This document shows, piece by piece, positions 1 through 9,648 of a stretch of DNA of 64,000 nucleotides. The notes under the pieces were generated by a model that did not search any database, was not told where the DNA came from, and saw nothing but the letters and a program-made list of their open reading frames with translations. Each line of letters begins with the position of its first letter. The stretch's first letter is position 1. The stretch is taken from the NCBI GenBank assembly GCA_015039365.1, contig WION01000216.1:26760-90759 (forward strand), read 5' to 3'. The stretch is from Amanita rubescens. Its lineage: Eukaryota; Basidiomycota; Agaricomycetes; Agaricales; Amanitaceae. The position numbers and the translations under genes are program-made.

Positions 1-1660
1 GATGAGTGAAGCTGAGTTACATTAAAAAAATGGAGAAATTTGAAGAATTACGTACTTTGAAGTTTCCGTCAATGCCGAGGCCCCATAAAAAATATTGTGC
101 TATAACAGGCAATTTCGATAACTAAGCCCGTAACGTGAGAAAAGGACCAGTGTAATGAGAATGCGGCTCACCTGTACAACTTGAGAATGCGTAGCAACAA
201 ATGCATCGAACACGGACTTTTGATCTGATATGAGGGGGAAGTGACGTTGAATTCCACTCAGGGAGGGGATAGATCGTACGGAAAGGCTTGGGCGCAATGC
301 GTAGTGACAAATGCATCAAACACGGACTTTTGATCTGATGTGAGGGGGAAGTGACGTTGAACTCCACTCACTGCTCGCAGACGAGGGAGGGGATAGATCG
401 TACGCTAAAGGCTTGGGCGCGAAAGTGTCGATGACAGTGGGAAAGTCTTGGTCTGATTCTTTGGATGGGTAGCGGAAGGACATTGATATGGAGAAAGGCC
501 CGTCTAGAGGGCGAGTCGAGGGGTGAGAGAGCCAAGGAGGGAGGATCACTGGAGGAATACTGGGGAAAAGCAGAGAAGATGTTCATAGGGGACCGCGAAA
601 ATCCACTGGGCTCATTGCTGTTTGACACCATTATGTTTTTGTGTACCCGCAGTAAAGCCGAGGGATGGGAGAGGGGAAAGACGGACAAGAACAGGCTGTT
701 AAATCCGCACACAGCCTGTCGATAAAAGTGATATTGACGGGTGAGGAAGACCATAAGAGAGTTGAAGGGAGATCGTCATCAAGGCTTAAGAGCAGAGGGA
801 GACTTGGTGACCCGTTATAGGCGTAAGGATTACGCAGAGAGCTGAGAGCGGAATCGTTTAGGACGTGTCTGAAGTGACGAGAGAAGCAATGCTCTTCGCT
901 GCGAGGTGCTGGCGGGCTGCGCGGTAATGGAAGACAGAGGCGCTTGAGATGGGTGCGACATGATGACGAGGCTGATACTGTTGACGCTGCAGCAGGAGCG
1001 ATGGCGCGCGAAAGCCTGTGCATGGCCTGGGCGCAGTTTGGGGGGCATGACGGCTAAAGTGGTCAAGGAGAACGATGGTGAGAGAGTGGGCGGTTGAGAA
1101 GGGAAGCGTAGGGGCGTACCGCGAGTTGGGACTGCATCAGTGGTGGCACGCTGAAGTTTGCAGGGAGAAAACCGTGTTTGCTGGGCTACGTTCAAGGTGT
1201 CATTCGAGCGGAGCGCTTGAGCCACGACTTTGGGCGGGAGCTGGATGTATTGGACCGCGGGATTGGACTTGTGAGATTTGTCGCTGAGGATGCAAACACC
1301 TCCAAATAAACCGCTTCGTTATCTTCCCCTCCGTCATTCATCTCTCTCCTCATGCTCTCTGGCTCATTTCCCCCATGATTACTCGCCAACCATGAATCAG
1401 TGACATTGAAAAGATCCAGCGAGAAAAACAAGATGGCGTGACGTATGCTCGAGGCTTGCGATTACTCACGTACAACGTTCGCCCTACCTGCACCACTTCC
1501 CTTCTCTCATCCTTATCTTACCAATTTTCTACTATCACGCGTTAGCCGCAAAGAAGTAAGTATTCCCTCGAGCGCGTATATGTAGCGACGGTTGTGATGA
1601 CTGAGCGCATATAGCGACATTTTCGATCTCGTAGTGCTGCTCTCTGTAGCAATACTTACG
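1..1660. other. No confident gene; leading intergenic DNA
   Basis: Several short open frames exist on both strands (for example minus 1225-830 and 754-368), but none has a recognisable domain, a consistent splice model or a plausible continuation. The only clear structure is the tandem duplication listed separately. CpG content is ordinary here, unlike 3.2-12 kb. Confidence 0.5.
186..420. repeat. Two-copy tandem duplication, about 110 bp
   Basis: The block starting AATGCGTAGCAACAAATGC at 186 is repeated from 296 (AATGCGTAGTGACAAATGC). Both copies run on to a shared GGGAGGGGATAGATCGTACG and GGCTTGGGCGC. The second copy carries an extra stretch of about 15 bp (CTGCTCGCAGACGAG). Divergence is small, so the duplication is fairly recent. 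Confidence 0.85.
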
Positions 1661-1699
1661 TACATCCTGTGCATTCAAAATGCGCATATAGCGATGTTT

Positions 1700-2150
1700 T
1701 GCATCCCGCCGCGCCCCAGGTGAGCTGTGCGAAAAATATTTTTGATGTTGCTCACCCACCTCTTCTCCCTTTCCTTCCGCCACTCGACCAACACCCCACT
1801 GCACCCCGTTGCGCCGCACCCCATCCATCGCGCTATCGCGCACCCCAGATGAGCCACGTGAAGGCCTTGCTGACCCACCACTCCTCTCTCGCCCACCCAC
1901 CATTCAATCCGCATCCACCGCGCCCTGTCATACCCCAGGTGAGTCGTGTAACCCCGTATTTCGACGTTGCTGACCCACCACCCTCCCTCGCCCTCCGCAG
2001 ACCCACCACCCCCATCCTTTGCCCACCGCAGCCACCCTAAACACCACATCTCCTCCCGCACCCCAGGTAAGCCACACCAAAGTCGTTTTTAACGTTGCTC
2101 ACCCACCAAGCCTCCCTCGCGTTCCACGACTTAAACACAGCACGCCGCAC
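1700..2150. repeat. Degenerate minisatellite, about four units
   Basis: A C-rich unit carrying CCCCAGGTGAG(C/T) followed by GTTGCTCACCCACC-like sequence recurs near 1716, 1843, 1931 and 2061, with unequal spacing of about 90-130 bp. The plus-strand open frames across it are an artefact of its C-rich composition. No gene is called. Confidence 0.65.
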
Positions 2151-2219
2151 CCACCGCACCGCCACGCGGTCATTTATATCTCAGTTATCAAACTGCCAGC
2201 CCGCGCGCCATTCTTTCTC

Positions 2220-2450
2220 TCGCAACATCCTCCCTATCATCATTCGCGCTCGTTTGCGCCCCATCACTACAAGCTTTCGCCTGTCATTTCTCGTCATCAA
2301 ATCGCCCACTGGTACTGTTCTCTTGCAAAATTTCCATCATATCATCACTCGCTATCGTTCGCGCCCATCCTACATGTTCTCGCATCATTGCAACTCACTT
2401 CATACCATCCATTACTATCTCGCCTGTCATTTCTCTTTGTTGCAACTTGT
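2220..2450. repeat. Degenerate two-unit repeat
   Basis: Sequence resembling TATCATCATTCGCGCTCGTT near 2232 recurs near 2340 as TATCATCACTCGCTATCGTT. CGCCTGTCATTTCTC occurs near 2278 and again near 2422. This looks like a diverged tandem duplication continuing the minisatellite character of the preceding 500 bp. Confidence 0.5.
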
Positions 2451-2499
2451 CTTTCAGTATGATCTGCACATAATTATTGTTGTATTTGGATAGATAAAA

Positions 2500-2745
2500 G
2501 TAGAATTTTTTTACGTGCAATAAGTGGGATCTAATTGAACCATAACCAGCTTTCCAGTGTGCTTTCAAAGCTACCTGCTGGCTTTCAAAGCTAAATTGTA
2601 GCTCTGAGAGCAAATGTTCCTTCCTTAAACAGGTGGAAACAGCTTTAGCAAAGCTCAGGTGCTTTTGTTGCTCTGAGAGCTCTGGTAGCTTTGCAAAGCT
2701 CTCAAAGCACCCAAAGCAAACCCAACCGTTTTCCTGATGCATGAC
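2500..2745. mobile_element. Truncated MITE-like fragment, CATCAGGAAAA terminus
   Basis: The segment is built of short self-complementary blocks (AGCTTTGCAAAGCT, CTTTCAAAGC, CTCTGAGAGC). Its right edge, read on the minus strand, begins CATCAGGAAAACGG. That resembles the terminal inverted repeat of the 953-bp element at 12158-13110 (CATCAGGAAAATTC on its minus-strand end). No matching left terminus was found, so it is probably truncated. Family membership is an inference from about 11 terminal bases. Confidence 0.4.
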
Positions 2746-2757
2746 TCTGTTACCTGG

Positions 2758-3154
2758 TGAAATGATCAGAAGAAGGCCGATGCAGAAGTGTGTTTGGCCA
2801 AAGGGGCTTCGGAGGTCAGTCCTGGGGGTACCTTGGAGGCAGAGAGAGTGCTGAAGGCGAAGGTGAACGAGTGGAAGGTGTCCGAAGCACCGAGGAACGA
2901 AGGGAACCAAAGGAATCAAACTCGGAGCAGTAATGGGGTGATAATTGGCTAAATACAACTACGTACACAATGGTATATATACTACGGAGGCATGAGGTGA
3001 CCATGTGACAATTCCTGCACCAAGTCTGAGGCCTGTGCATGCATCCAAACACAAACGATCATCCTCTGGGGTCGAGTATAGGCTCGGAGTGCTTTGGGGA
3101 GCTTCGGAAGGTTTCGGAGATTGGTTCCAACGTAGCCGGAATCGGCTCGTTACA
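2758..3154 (-). mobile_element. Ty3-type LTR (solo or orphan), 397 bp
   Basis: On the minus strand it begins TGTAACGAGCCGATTCCGGC and ends with CA. It is the same subfamily and length as the plus-strand copy at 17901-18297. Its two ends also resemble those of the 487-bp LTRs of the complete element at 20335-28791. No convincing 5-bp target duplication flanks it. Just past its end on the minus strand is GGTAACAGAG, which faintly resembles an initiator-tRNA primer binding site, so this could be a 5' LTR whose body is lost. CpGs are well preserved, so it is younger than its decayed neighbours. Confidence 0.8.
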
Positions 3155-3159
3155 CCGGA

Positions 3160-3385
3160 CCTGCATCACACTCCATACCATTCCTGATATTTGCTAACTT
3201 GTCTCTCTTTCTATGACACTCCACTCATTACATCTCTTGTTTCATCTTGGGCATCACTGGTATCAACATCCCTTTGTACCATATGCTCTGCAGCTCCACT
3301 TCCCATATGATATCACTCCATGTCTCCATAGTTTCCTTGCTTAGCTAGGTCCTCATCAGAACATGGCCATAGCTCCCCTTGTTAG
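3160..3385 (+). repeat. Decayed LTR fragment related to 5209-6006
   Basis: This stretch parallels about 5500-5705 inside the solo LTR: CATACC, TCTTGTTTCATCT, CATATGCTCT, CATAGTTTCCT and CATCAGAACATGGCCATA occur in the same order. It differs mainly by small gaps and TG/CA substitutions. It is an older, truncated copy. Confidence 0.65.
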
Positions 3386-3835
3386 ACTACTATACTAGTG
3401 CCAGTGTCTCTTTGAGAAACTTGTTGATACCTGCAGAAATGATGCTGCTGATCAATGTGACCATTCATCATTGCTTCCGAGTGCTAAAGAGCTGCAATAT
3501 TGCCAATACCTTCAGAATAACCACTTTGACTCATAATAAGTATGAACCAATATCCTGCACTTCAATGAAAACTCATCATACACCACTGTTGGCCATTTTG
3601 TCATTTGTTTATTCCTTCCTTTTCTTGAATCCCTTATTAGTGAGCTGGAGCATTGAATGGGGCCAGCCAGATGAGAAGTTGGGCACGGGGGCATACTATG
3701 TATGCATTGCCATGGGACAGTTAACAACTCTGTGCCAGATGGACCAGTCATGTGACTAAAGCAATCTATATGTTCTGAGGCCATAGTGGAATGAAGTGAA
3801 ACAAAGGTAATCAGTTTTATAATAGGGAGCTTTGC
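3386..3835. other. No gene; CpG-depleted decayed DNA
   Basis: The plus open frame 3379-3759 has no recognisable domain and lies in sequence almost free of CpG. I see no intact gene here. Confidence 0.5.
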
Positions 3836-3843
3836 AGTGTCAA

Positions 3844-4594
3844 TAGTGATCAGAGGTTCAGTTATGTAACTGCAATTAACCTTAACTTAACTGAACCTAA
3901 CTGCTCAACCAGTTAATTATCAGTTAAGGTTAGGCCCTTTCCCTAACCTTAACCAGACCGGTTATGACCAGTTAAATTATGCAATCTTGTAGAGCTGGTC
4001 CTTAGCTTCATTTTGAGCCCTTATTCATGTAATTTGGCCCAGTGGTTCATGAGATATGAAGTATTTTGTGAAGGGATGTCAAATGATTGTGTTTCCCATT
4101 AGCAATGTGGTCCATGACATGCAAAAAGCAATATACAATTAGTTTCTCATGTTCAATCTGCTAGCTATTTCCCTCACCACACTCAGAAACATAGTTCTCT
4201 GGTGAGGAGCAAAGTTTTGCATGGCTGTCATGAGGCTCTAATTTGTATGCAATTTTCATTATGTTTATCATTCTGTATTGGACAATATACTTCTGACTTA
4301 GGCTGTTGGCATTTGGGACTTGTTTCTGACTTATATTGATCAGTTATGAGCATCATAGACAACATTGCTAATGGGAAACCAATCATCTTGACATCACTCA
4401 CAAAACACTTCATATCTCATGAACCACTGGTCCAAATTACATGAATAAGGGCTCAAAATGATGCTAATAACCTGCTCTACCAGATTACATAATTTTAATC
4501 GGTTAAGAAAATTCTGGGTCATCAGTTAATTGATCAGTTACAGTTAATCAATTTTGGGGCAATTAACCGGACTTAACCTAACCTCACAACACTA
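3844..4594. mobile_element. Fold-back hAT MITE, 751 bp, 8-bp TSD
   Basis: The element begins TAGTGATCAGAGGTT and ends AACCTCACAACACTA. It is flanked on both sides by the exact 8-mer AGTGTCAA (3836-3843 and 4595-4602). Nearly its whole length is one long imperfect inverted repeat: GAGATATGAAGT and CCCATTAGCAATG in the left half (about 4050-4110) recur reverse-complemented in the right half (about 4365-4420). The TAGTG terminus with an 8-bp duplication is the signature of hAT-superfamily non-autonomous elements. It contains no coding capacity. Confidence 0.85.
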
Positions 4595-4602
4595 AGTGTC
4601 AA

Positions 4603-4890
4603 TCTTGCTTAAGTGCAGTAAGTTACTCATGCCAAGCCTGGCCAAATAACTCAGCTCCAATTGGCTTTGGTTTAAATTTAGAGTAGCACAGCAACTCTGG
4701 ATATGCTTTGATAAGGTGAGCATCCCTTCCCCACCTTGCTCACCACTCCACCTCACCTGCCCATTTTCAGTACTTTTGCTGCTTCACCTGCCTAGTGCTT
4801 GTTCCAGCTAGGGAATGGCAGGGGTATATCCCCAGTCATTCCCTAGTTGAGAGATGATGGGCAAAGTTTGGTTGTATCTGAAACTCACAG
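4603..4890. other. No gene; decayed DNA
   Basis: CpG-poor sequence. A small imperfect palindrome built on CTAGGGAATG and CATTCCCTAG lies at about 4810-4845. Nothing else is recognisable. Confidence 0.4.
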
Positions 4891-4894
4891 TACA

Positions 4895-4957
4895 TATTAA
4901 AAAAATAAGCATGTCCAACATATCATGTAATCATAATGTAGGAGTCTGTACCGTGTT
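4895..4957 (+). repeat. 3' end fragment of the 14394-14914 LTR family
   Basis: The sequence from AATAAGCATGTCCAACAT to GTGTTTGTAACA matches the last 60 bp or so of the solo LTR ending at 14914. Differences are largely CpG-to-TpG/CpA changes. Sequence beyond it is unrelated. Confidence 0.7.
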
Positions 4958-5208
4958 TGTAACAAACACAGCAGCTGCACCATTGGACAATCCTGTTGTT
5001 CAGGGCCTCTTGGCCAAGGAAATTTGTCTTAGCCTCATCATGCTGCTAACTTAGGTCTACTAAATGGCTGTTGACTTGCCAATCAAATGTCTATATGCCT
5101 ACATCAGCAACCCTGCAAAAAAACTTACAAACTTATTGCATTAAGATCATTAGCTACCCCTAGTTATCTGACACCCCAGTTAATAGTCAACAAGTTGGGG
5201 TCAGTAAC

Positions 5209-6006
5209 TGTCATATCCTGCTCCGGACTCCACCCAAACTCCGTGACCTCAGACCCCAATGGACTCCTGACTATACCCATGACCATTTCCAACTCATGTC
5301 GCATCTCATATCAAGCCTATGCCAAAACTCCGAAAACTCCATCACAACTCTGTCACAGACTCCATCACAACTCTGTCACAGACTCCATCACAACTCTGTC
5401 ACAGACTCCATCACAACTCTGTCACAGACTCCATCACAACTCTGTCACAGACTCCATCACAACTCTGTCACAGACTCCATCACAACTCCGTCACAACTCT
5501 GTGCATGGACTCCATACTTTCCCTGACATTCGCTAAGTTCCTTTCTATGTATTTTCCATACTTGTTTCGCCTCTTGTTTCATCTCAGGCATCATGGATAT
5601 CATTATCCCTTCATACCATATGCTCTACTCCACTTTCTGTTCCATATCTCCATAGTTTCCTGTTCTCATCAGAACATGGCCATAACTCCCCTTGTCGGAC
5701 TATGTATATAAGGCCTCACTTGTACTCATACAGTAGTCCGAATATTGACTTGGATTGTGCCCCAACTCGTATTGACTCCCTGTCTTTCATTGTCTCGACT
5801 CTATCCAGACCGTTCGTCCTCCGGACTCCATCCTGGACTCCAGAGTGTTCTCCAGAAGTTTAGGCAAGACATATGTTAGCACGGCGCAGCTTGCACGCTG
5901 AAGCCTAGCCTTTCCCCACTACGTCCCGGACTCCGTTATACTCCGTCCTTCCTCGTCCGTGGCTTAGTTCCCAGGCTCTGCCCCAATTAGGATCACTGTC
6001 CTTACA
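5209..6006 (+). mobile_element. Solo LTR, 798 bp, 5-bp TSD GTAAC
   Basis: It starts TGTCATATCCTGCTCCGG, ends GTCCTTACA and is bracketed by GTAAC (5204-5208 and 6007-6011), the expected result of LTR-retrotransposon integration followed by LTR-LTR recombination. It contains a 23-bp tandem repeat (listed separately) and a TATATAAGG motif near 5704 that could be the LTR TATA box. The 3' part (5740-6000) is CpG-rich, in contrast to the surrounding 9 kb, implying a later insertion. The superfamily cannot be assigned without an internal region. Confidence 0.85.
5339..5499 (+). repeat. 23-bp minisatellite, seven copies
   Basis: CCATCACAACTCTGTCACAG plus ACT recurs exactly every 23 bp from 5339, 5362, 5385, 5408, 5431, 5454 and 5477; the last copy diverges. 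Because 23 is not a multiple of three, all three plus frames stay open across it, producing spurious proteins rich in HHNSVTDS. It lies within the LTR and is probably LTR-internal expansion. Confidence 0.95.
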
Positions 6007-6089
6007 GTAACTGTCAGTTACCCAAAGTCTCTTTGGAAAGTTTGTCCATGAGTTCATAAGATACTCTTCCAGGTTTTTGCCCTGTCAGT

Positions 6090-6400
6090 AAGATCATCAG
6101 TCTCCATCAGTCTCCATCAGTTTGTTTGTAGGCCTGTCAATGGGACCATAAGTCTCTATTAGTCTACATCAGTTCATTAGTAGGTTGGTCAATGGGATCA
6201 TAGGTCTACACCAGTTCCTTTGTAGGTTGGTCAATGGGATCATAAGTCTCTATCAGTTCTTTTGTAGGTTTGTCAATAAGTTCATAAGTTCATAAGATGC
6301 CAAGTCTATAAGTTTATAAGTCCATAAGATGTCATGAGTCCCCATCAGTTACCATAAATGGCAAGTCAATAAGTTCATAAGTTGCCACAAGTTGCCATAA
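6090..6400. repeat. Degenerate minisatellite, about 55-60 bp units
   Basis: GGTTGGTCAATGGGATCATA with AGTCTCTATCAGTTC-like sequence recurs about four times between 6100 and 6270. It is followed by shorter TAAGTTCATAAG repeats to about 6400. No gene is seen. Confidence 0.7.
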
Positions 6401-6629
6401 GTTGCCAATAAGTTTTTTTGCAGGGTTGCTGATGCTACTACCTCATTTGTCACTCCCATTTATGTTCACCACATATGGGCTACCTCATTCCCTCACTATA
6501 CCCATTCTGTTTCCCCTATGCCCAGCTCCTTATCCACACACATATGATCCCTTGTTTGTCTATCTTTGCTATCTTCATTGTTCTACTTAAGGCTGTGCCT
6601 TTGTTCCCTTTACAATATGGCTGTGCTAC
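6400..6629 (-). repeat. Middle fragment of the 14394-14914 LTR family
   Basis: On the minus strand relative to that LTR, the blocks TTCACCACATA, CTACCTCATTCCC, CCCTATGCCCA and TGTTCTACTTA match about 14645-14860 reverse-complemented. Divergence is high and mostly C/T. The fragment ends exactly where a hAT-like terminus (TAGTGCTTAAAGG) begins at 6630. Confidence 0.6.
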
Positions 6630-7375
6630 TAGTGCTTAAAGGTCTGGTCACAGTGACTGGAAAATAACTGTAACCAGACTGAACCATGACTAGTTATGAC
6701 CAGACCATTGGTCACAGTTCTACTGGTCAGCACTTGGTTATGGTTCCAGTCATAGCTGATGGACAATTTTGCATAACTGATGTGGAACTGGTTGTGACTA
6801 GTGATCTGCATAAAAGTAGGAAAAATACTCTGCCCATTGCAGGGTTGGGATTGGCAGAGCATTTTCCATTTTTTTAGGATTGGGACAGTGACATGTGAGG
6901 ATAATGTGCAATAAAAATAGAAAAAATACTCCACCCATTGCAGTGTCAGGATGGGCAGAGCATTTTTCTATTGTTTTGGAGGATTGGGACAGTGACATGG
7001 CAGGATAATCTGCAATAAAAATAGAAAAATACACTGCCCATTGCAGTGTTGGGATGGGTAGAGTATTTTTCTATTTGTTTTTAGGATTGTGACAGTGACA
7101 TGTCAGGATAATCTGCAATAAAATAGAAAAATACTCCACCCATTGCAGTGTCAGGATGGGTAGAGTATTTTTCCACTTTTTAGGATTGGGACAGTGACCA
7201 TGTGGCCCCAAGCTGTGGTCATAACTGGTCAATAAGAGAACTAGTCCATAACTGGTCCATTGGGCTGACCAAGGTTGACCAAACTGATTGTGACCAGTTA
7301 TAACAGTTCCGGTCCCAGTTCTGGGGTTGGGCCATTTGTGGATGACCAGTCACAGTCACAGTTCTGCCAAATTGG
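6630..7375. mobile_element. hAT MITE, one end visible, internal 100-bp repeats
   Basis: The left terminus TAGTGCTTAAAGGTCTGGTC resembles that of the complete hAT MITE at 15274 (TAGTGTTTAAAAGTCCAGTC). The interior carries the same kind of TACTC(C/T)(A/G)CCCATTGCAGTG block, here expanded to four units of about 100 bp starting near 6806, 6906, 7010 and 7110. Multiple TGACCAGTTAT/ATAACTGGTC motifs flank the repeats. No CACTA right terminus was found, so the right edge is approximate. Confidence 0.65.
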
Positions 7376-7449
7376 GCAAAAAACCAGAATTTGTATATTT
7401 TATATATACATATATTTAGTTGTTGTAAAGCTTTATATACCCTTATCAG

Positions 7450-8290
7450 CAGTTTTCCTGATGCTTCTCAATATCCCCAACTTGTCTAAACATGAATTCA
7501 GGGACATTTCTGCTCTCTGTAATGTTTCCATGGGGGTCTTGTTTGGACATGAGTCCATAGATGTCATTCACTTTATCAAGGTCAGAAATGGAGAGGTTGT
7601 TGGTCCCACCATAGTTTGGATTGGTGTTGCTCCTGAGACTCTCCTCAGCAAGGACACTCACACAGTGGCTCATGGTTGCCTGGACCTTCTCAAGGAATTC
7701 AAAATCACTGATGTCAAAGTCAGGTACTACCAGGAGTCCATTTATACTACCCAGTTGCCAGCCAGTCCAAACCTCTCAAACTCATTGACAATGAACACTT
7801 GACTGTCAATGTTTGTGGTCTCTCCATTGCTGCCCAGGCCACACCTCAGGTTCAGGGTACTGGAGGTCTCTACCTTGCTGAAGGCAGTGGCAACAGCAAG
7901 AAGGTCTTGCTTGTCACAGCTGACCATGTCCTCTTTCCAAATGACAACCATGCCTGCAAAGATGCCTGCTCTTGAAAAGTTCCTTCATGATGTCACAAAC
8001 AAGGCCACATTGTCCATTCCCATCACTCTCCAAGTTGGGGGTCTTCTCCACCCTGATTGAGGCTCTATCATTACAGATGCATTGGCAGCCTCATCATGGG
8101 TGGTTGCCATGGCCAGATGGATACCTTGGATATCACATATGCAACACCCTTCTTCTGGCTCTTGCAGCATATCAGGGACAATGGGTTTCCTGGTGCCAAC
8201 CTCAACCCAGTCATGGGCCATGACATTGGCCAGAATGACACCTAGGGACACTGGCAAGGTGGTGACATCAAACATATCTCATTAGTTAGA
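7450..8290 (+). pseudogene. Relic of a common agaric gene family (N-domain plus trypsin-like half)
   Basis: The plus frame to 7802 contains IVWIGVAPETLLSKDT and LLKEFKITDVKVRYYQES. After a stop and frame change near 7800 the next frame reads SIAAQATPQVQGTGGLYL and VLLVTADHVLFPND. From memory, these blocks match a large uncharacterised agaricomycete family whose C-terminal half looks like a trypsin-type peptidase fold with a conserved ARHV-like histidine motif. The reading frame is broken at least twice, and sequence after about 8000 no longer matches what I remember of the family. The family assignment rests on motif recall, not a search. Confidence 0.5.
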
Positions 8291-8940
8291 GACAAGACCC
8301 ATCTATGCTGCACTCCAGCATATGACTTTTTACTAGCAGTATGAACTCTGTCATTCAATGTAGAAGGAGGAATCAGTTTTATAACAACAAGTTTTGTTAC
8401 ACTTTAAGATGACATCAGTACTGAAACAAACATGCTCCTCAGGGCCCATGGCATAATTTGCATCTAATTTTCATTATAAAATCATATGATATATATATGA
8501 TATGTGTAGAACTACAAGCAAAGATTCTAGCTGGTAGAATCTCGCAATTTTCATGAGCCCAGTGTGCATCAGTGTGCAATCATGTTCACTTCATTTCTGC
8601 AGCAGTAAATACTGACTCACAATCAAATTGTTTACTGTGAATCTGTGATGTTCTGCTTGCTTGCAATATGTATAATGTTTATAAATTGGCTAGAGAACCA
8701 AGCTTTCATCACTAGAACCATTGAGGAAGGATGAGTAATGCACCCTGTTATTCCCCCTTCCATTTGAGTTAATAAGTCATAATAGCTCTCTTGAGATTGT
8801 GGTGGCATGTGTCTGGAGTGATTGAGTTACACTTGACAACTGAGGACATTTTACATGCAGAATTGCCCTCAAAGCAATGATGCCAATATCACAACTTAAC
8901 ACATGGCAATACTCCATTCATGGACAACTTGTACACAGGT
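8291..8940. other. No gene; AT-rich decayed DNA
   Basis: CpG-depleted sequence with a short alternating ATATATATGATAT run near 8485. No open frame or repeat could be interpreted. Confidence 0.5.
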
Positions 8941-9640
8941 AACTTATGACCACATCAATCTCCACCTACAATGTGTCCACACTAAGAGCGCTTGACAAGT
9001 GACTGTTGTAGGCATACATATATATGTCTCTGCACCAACTGCAGCAAGTACAACGACTTGACAGCAACTGCCAGCTCGAGAAAGGATCACAAGAGAACTT
9101 GCGAAAAACAAGTTGTCAAGGCATGCTATCCAGGCATGGATGGGTTTATCCTCCTGCCCTGAAACCCCAATACCGGTCAGTTCCACTGCATCTGGTGCAC
9201 CTCTCAGTGAAAAAACTCCAAAGACATGAGGGTATGTTGTTCATTGTTTTCAGGGTTTTTTTGCTCAACAGCTGGTTAGCACCATACCAAGCAGTGTCAA
9301 CCTAAGGAAGAAGAGACTGCCTCCAATGATGACTATGAAAAGGAAGAGAGTGAGTATATATATATATGTAAATGATATTCCTGAGGCAACTGCGCTCACA
9401 ATTGGAAAGATTGTTGATGTCAGACATAATGGCAGCCGCCTTGTCTGTATCAGTCAGTAGACCAAGTCCAATGGACAAGTCAAGCAATAGGCAAACAAAT
9501 AAATTAAGTAATAAGACAACCAGAAGAAGTCTTTCATTCTTTAGGCAAGATGAGGTGATAATGAAAGGCAACTGCATTAGACAACTAAAACTTAGGGTTC
9601 AACTCTACAAGTACATTGGTTTATATACATGCAAGTAGCA
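8940..9640 (+). repeat. 5' half of the 14394-14914 LTR family, interrupted
   Basis: CATCAATCTCCACCTACAAT at about 8952 matches the LTR start at 14394, and GTAGACCAAGTCCAATGGAC at about 9460 resumes the match through to TTTATATACATG at about 9630. Between about 9000 and 9457 an unrelated insert interrupts the LTR. The right side ends next to another hAT-like terminus (TAGTGTTTAAAGG, 9649). Confidence 0.65.
9020..9240 (+). pseudogene. Zinc-finger-like transposon ORF fragment
   Basis: One plus frame reads CTNCSKYND, then SSRKDHKRTCEK, a Cys/His arrangement like the N-terminal finger of several agaric DNA-transposase families. Stops follow within 100 bp. It lies within the insert that interrupts the LTR fragment. 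Identity is tentative. Confidence 0.3.
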
Positions 9641-9648
9641 CATACTAG

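Noticed and set aside
1669..2493. Long plus and minus ORFs over the C-rich region
   Set aside because: Proline/histidine-rich frames follow from the degenerate minisatellite; there is no domain or splice support.
2745..2757. tRNA-iMet primer-binding site next to the LTR at 2758-3154
   Set aside because: Only about ten bases resemble it and the complete related element lacks such a site; noted but not called.
5339..5499. Possible CRISPR-like array
   Set aside because: Units are head to tail with no spacers, and the genome is eukaryotic; it is a minisatellite.
5087..5711. Three overlapping plus ORFs of 76-149 codons rich in HHNSVTDS
   Set aside because: They are the same 23-bp tandem repeat read in three frames inside a solo LTR, not genes.
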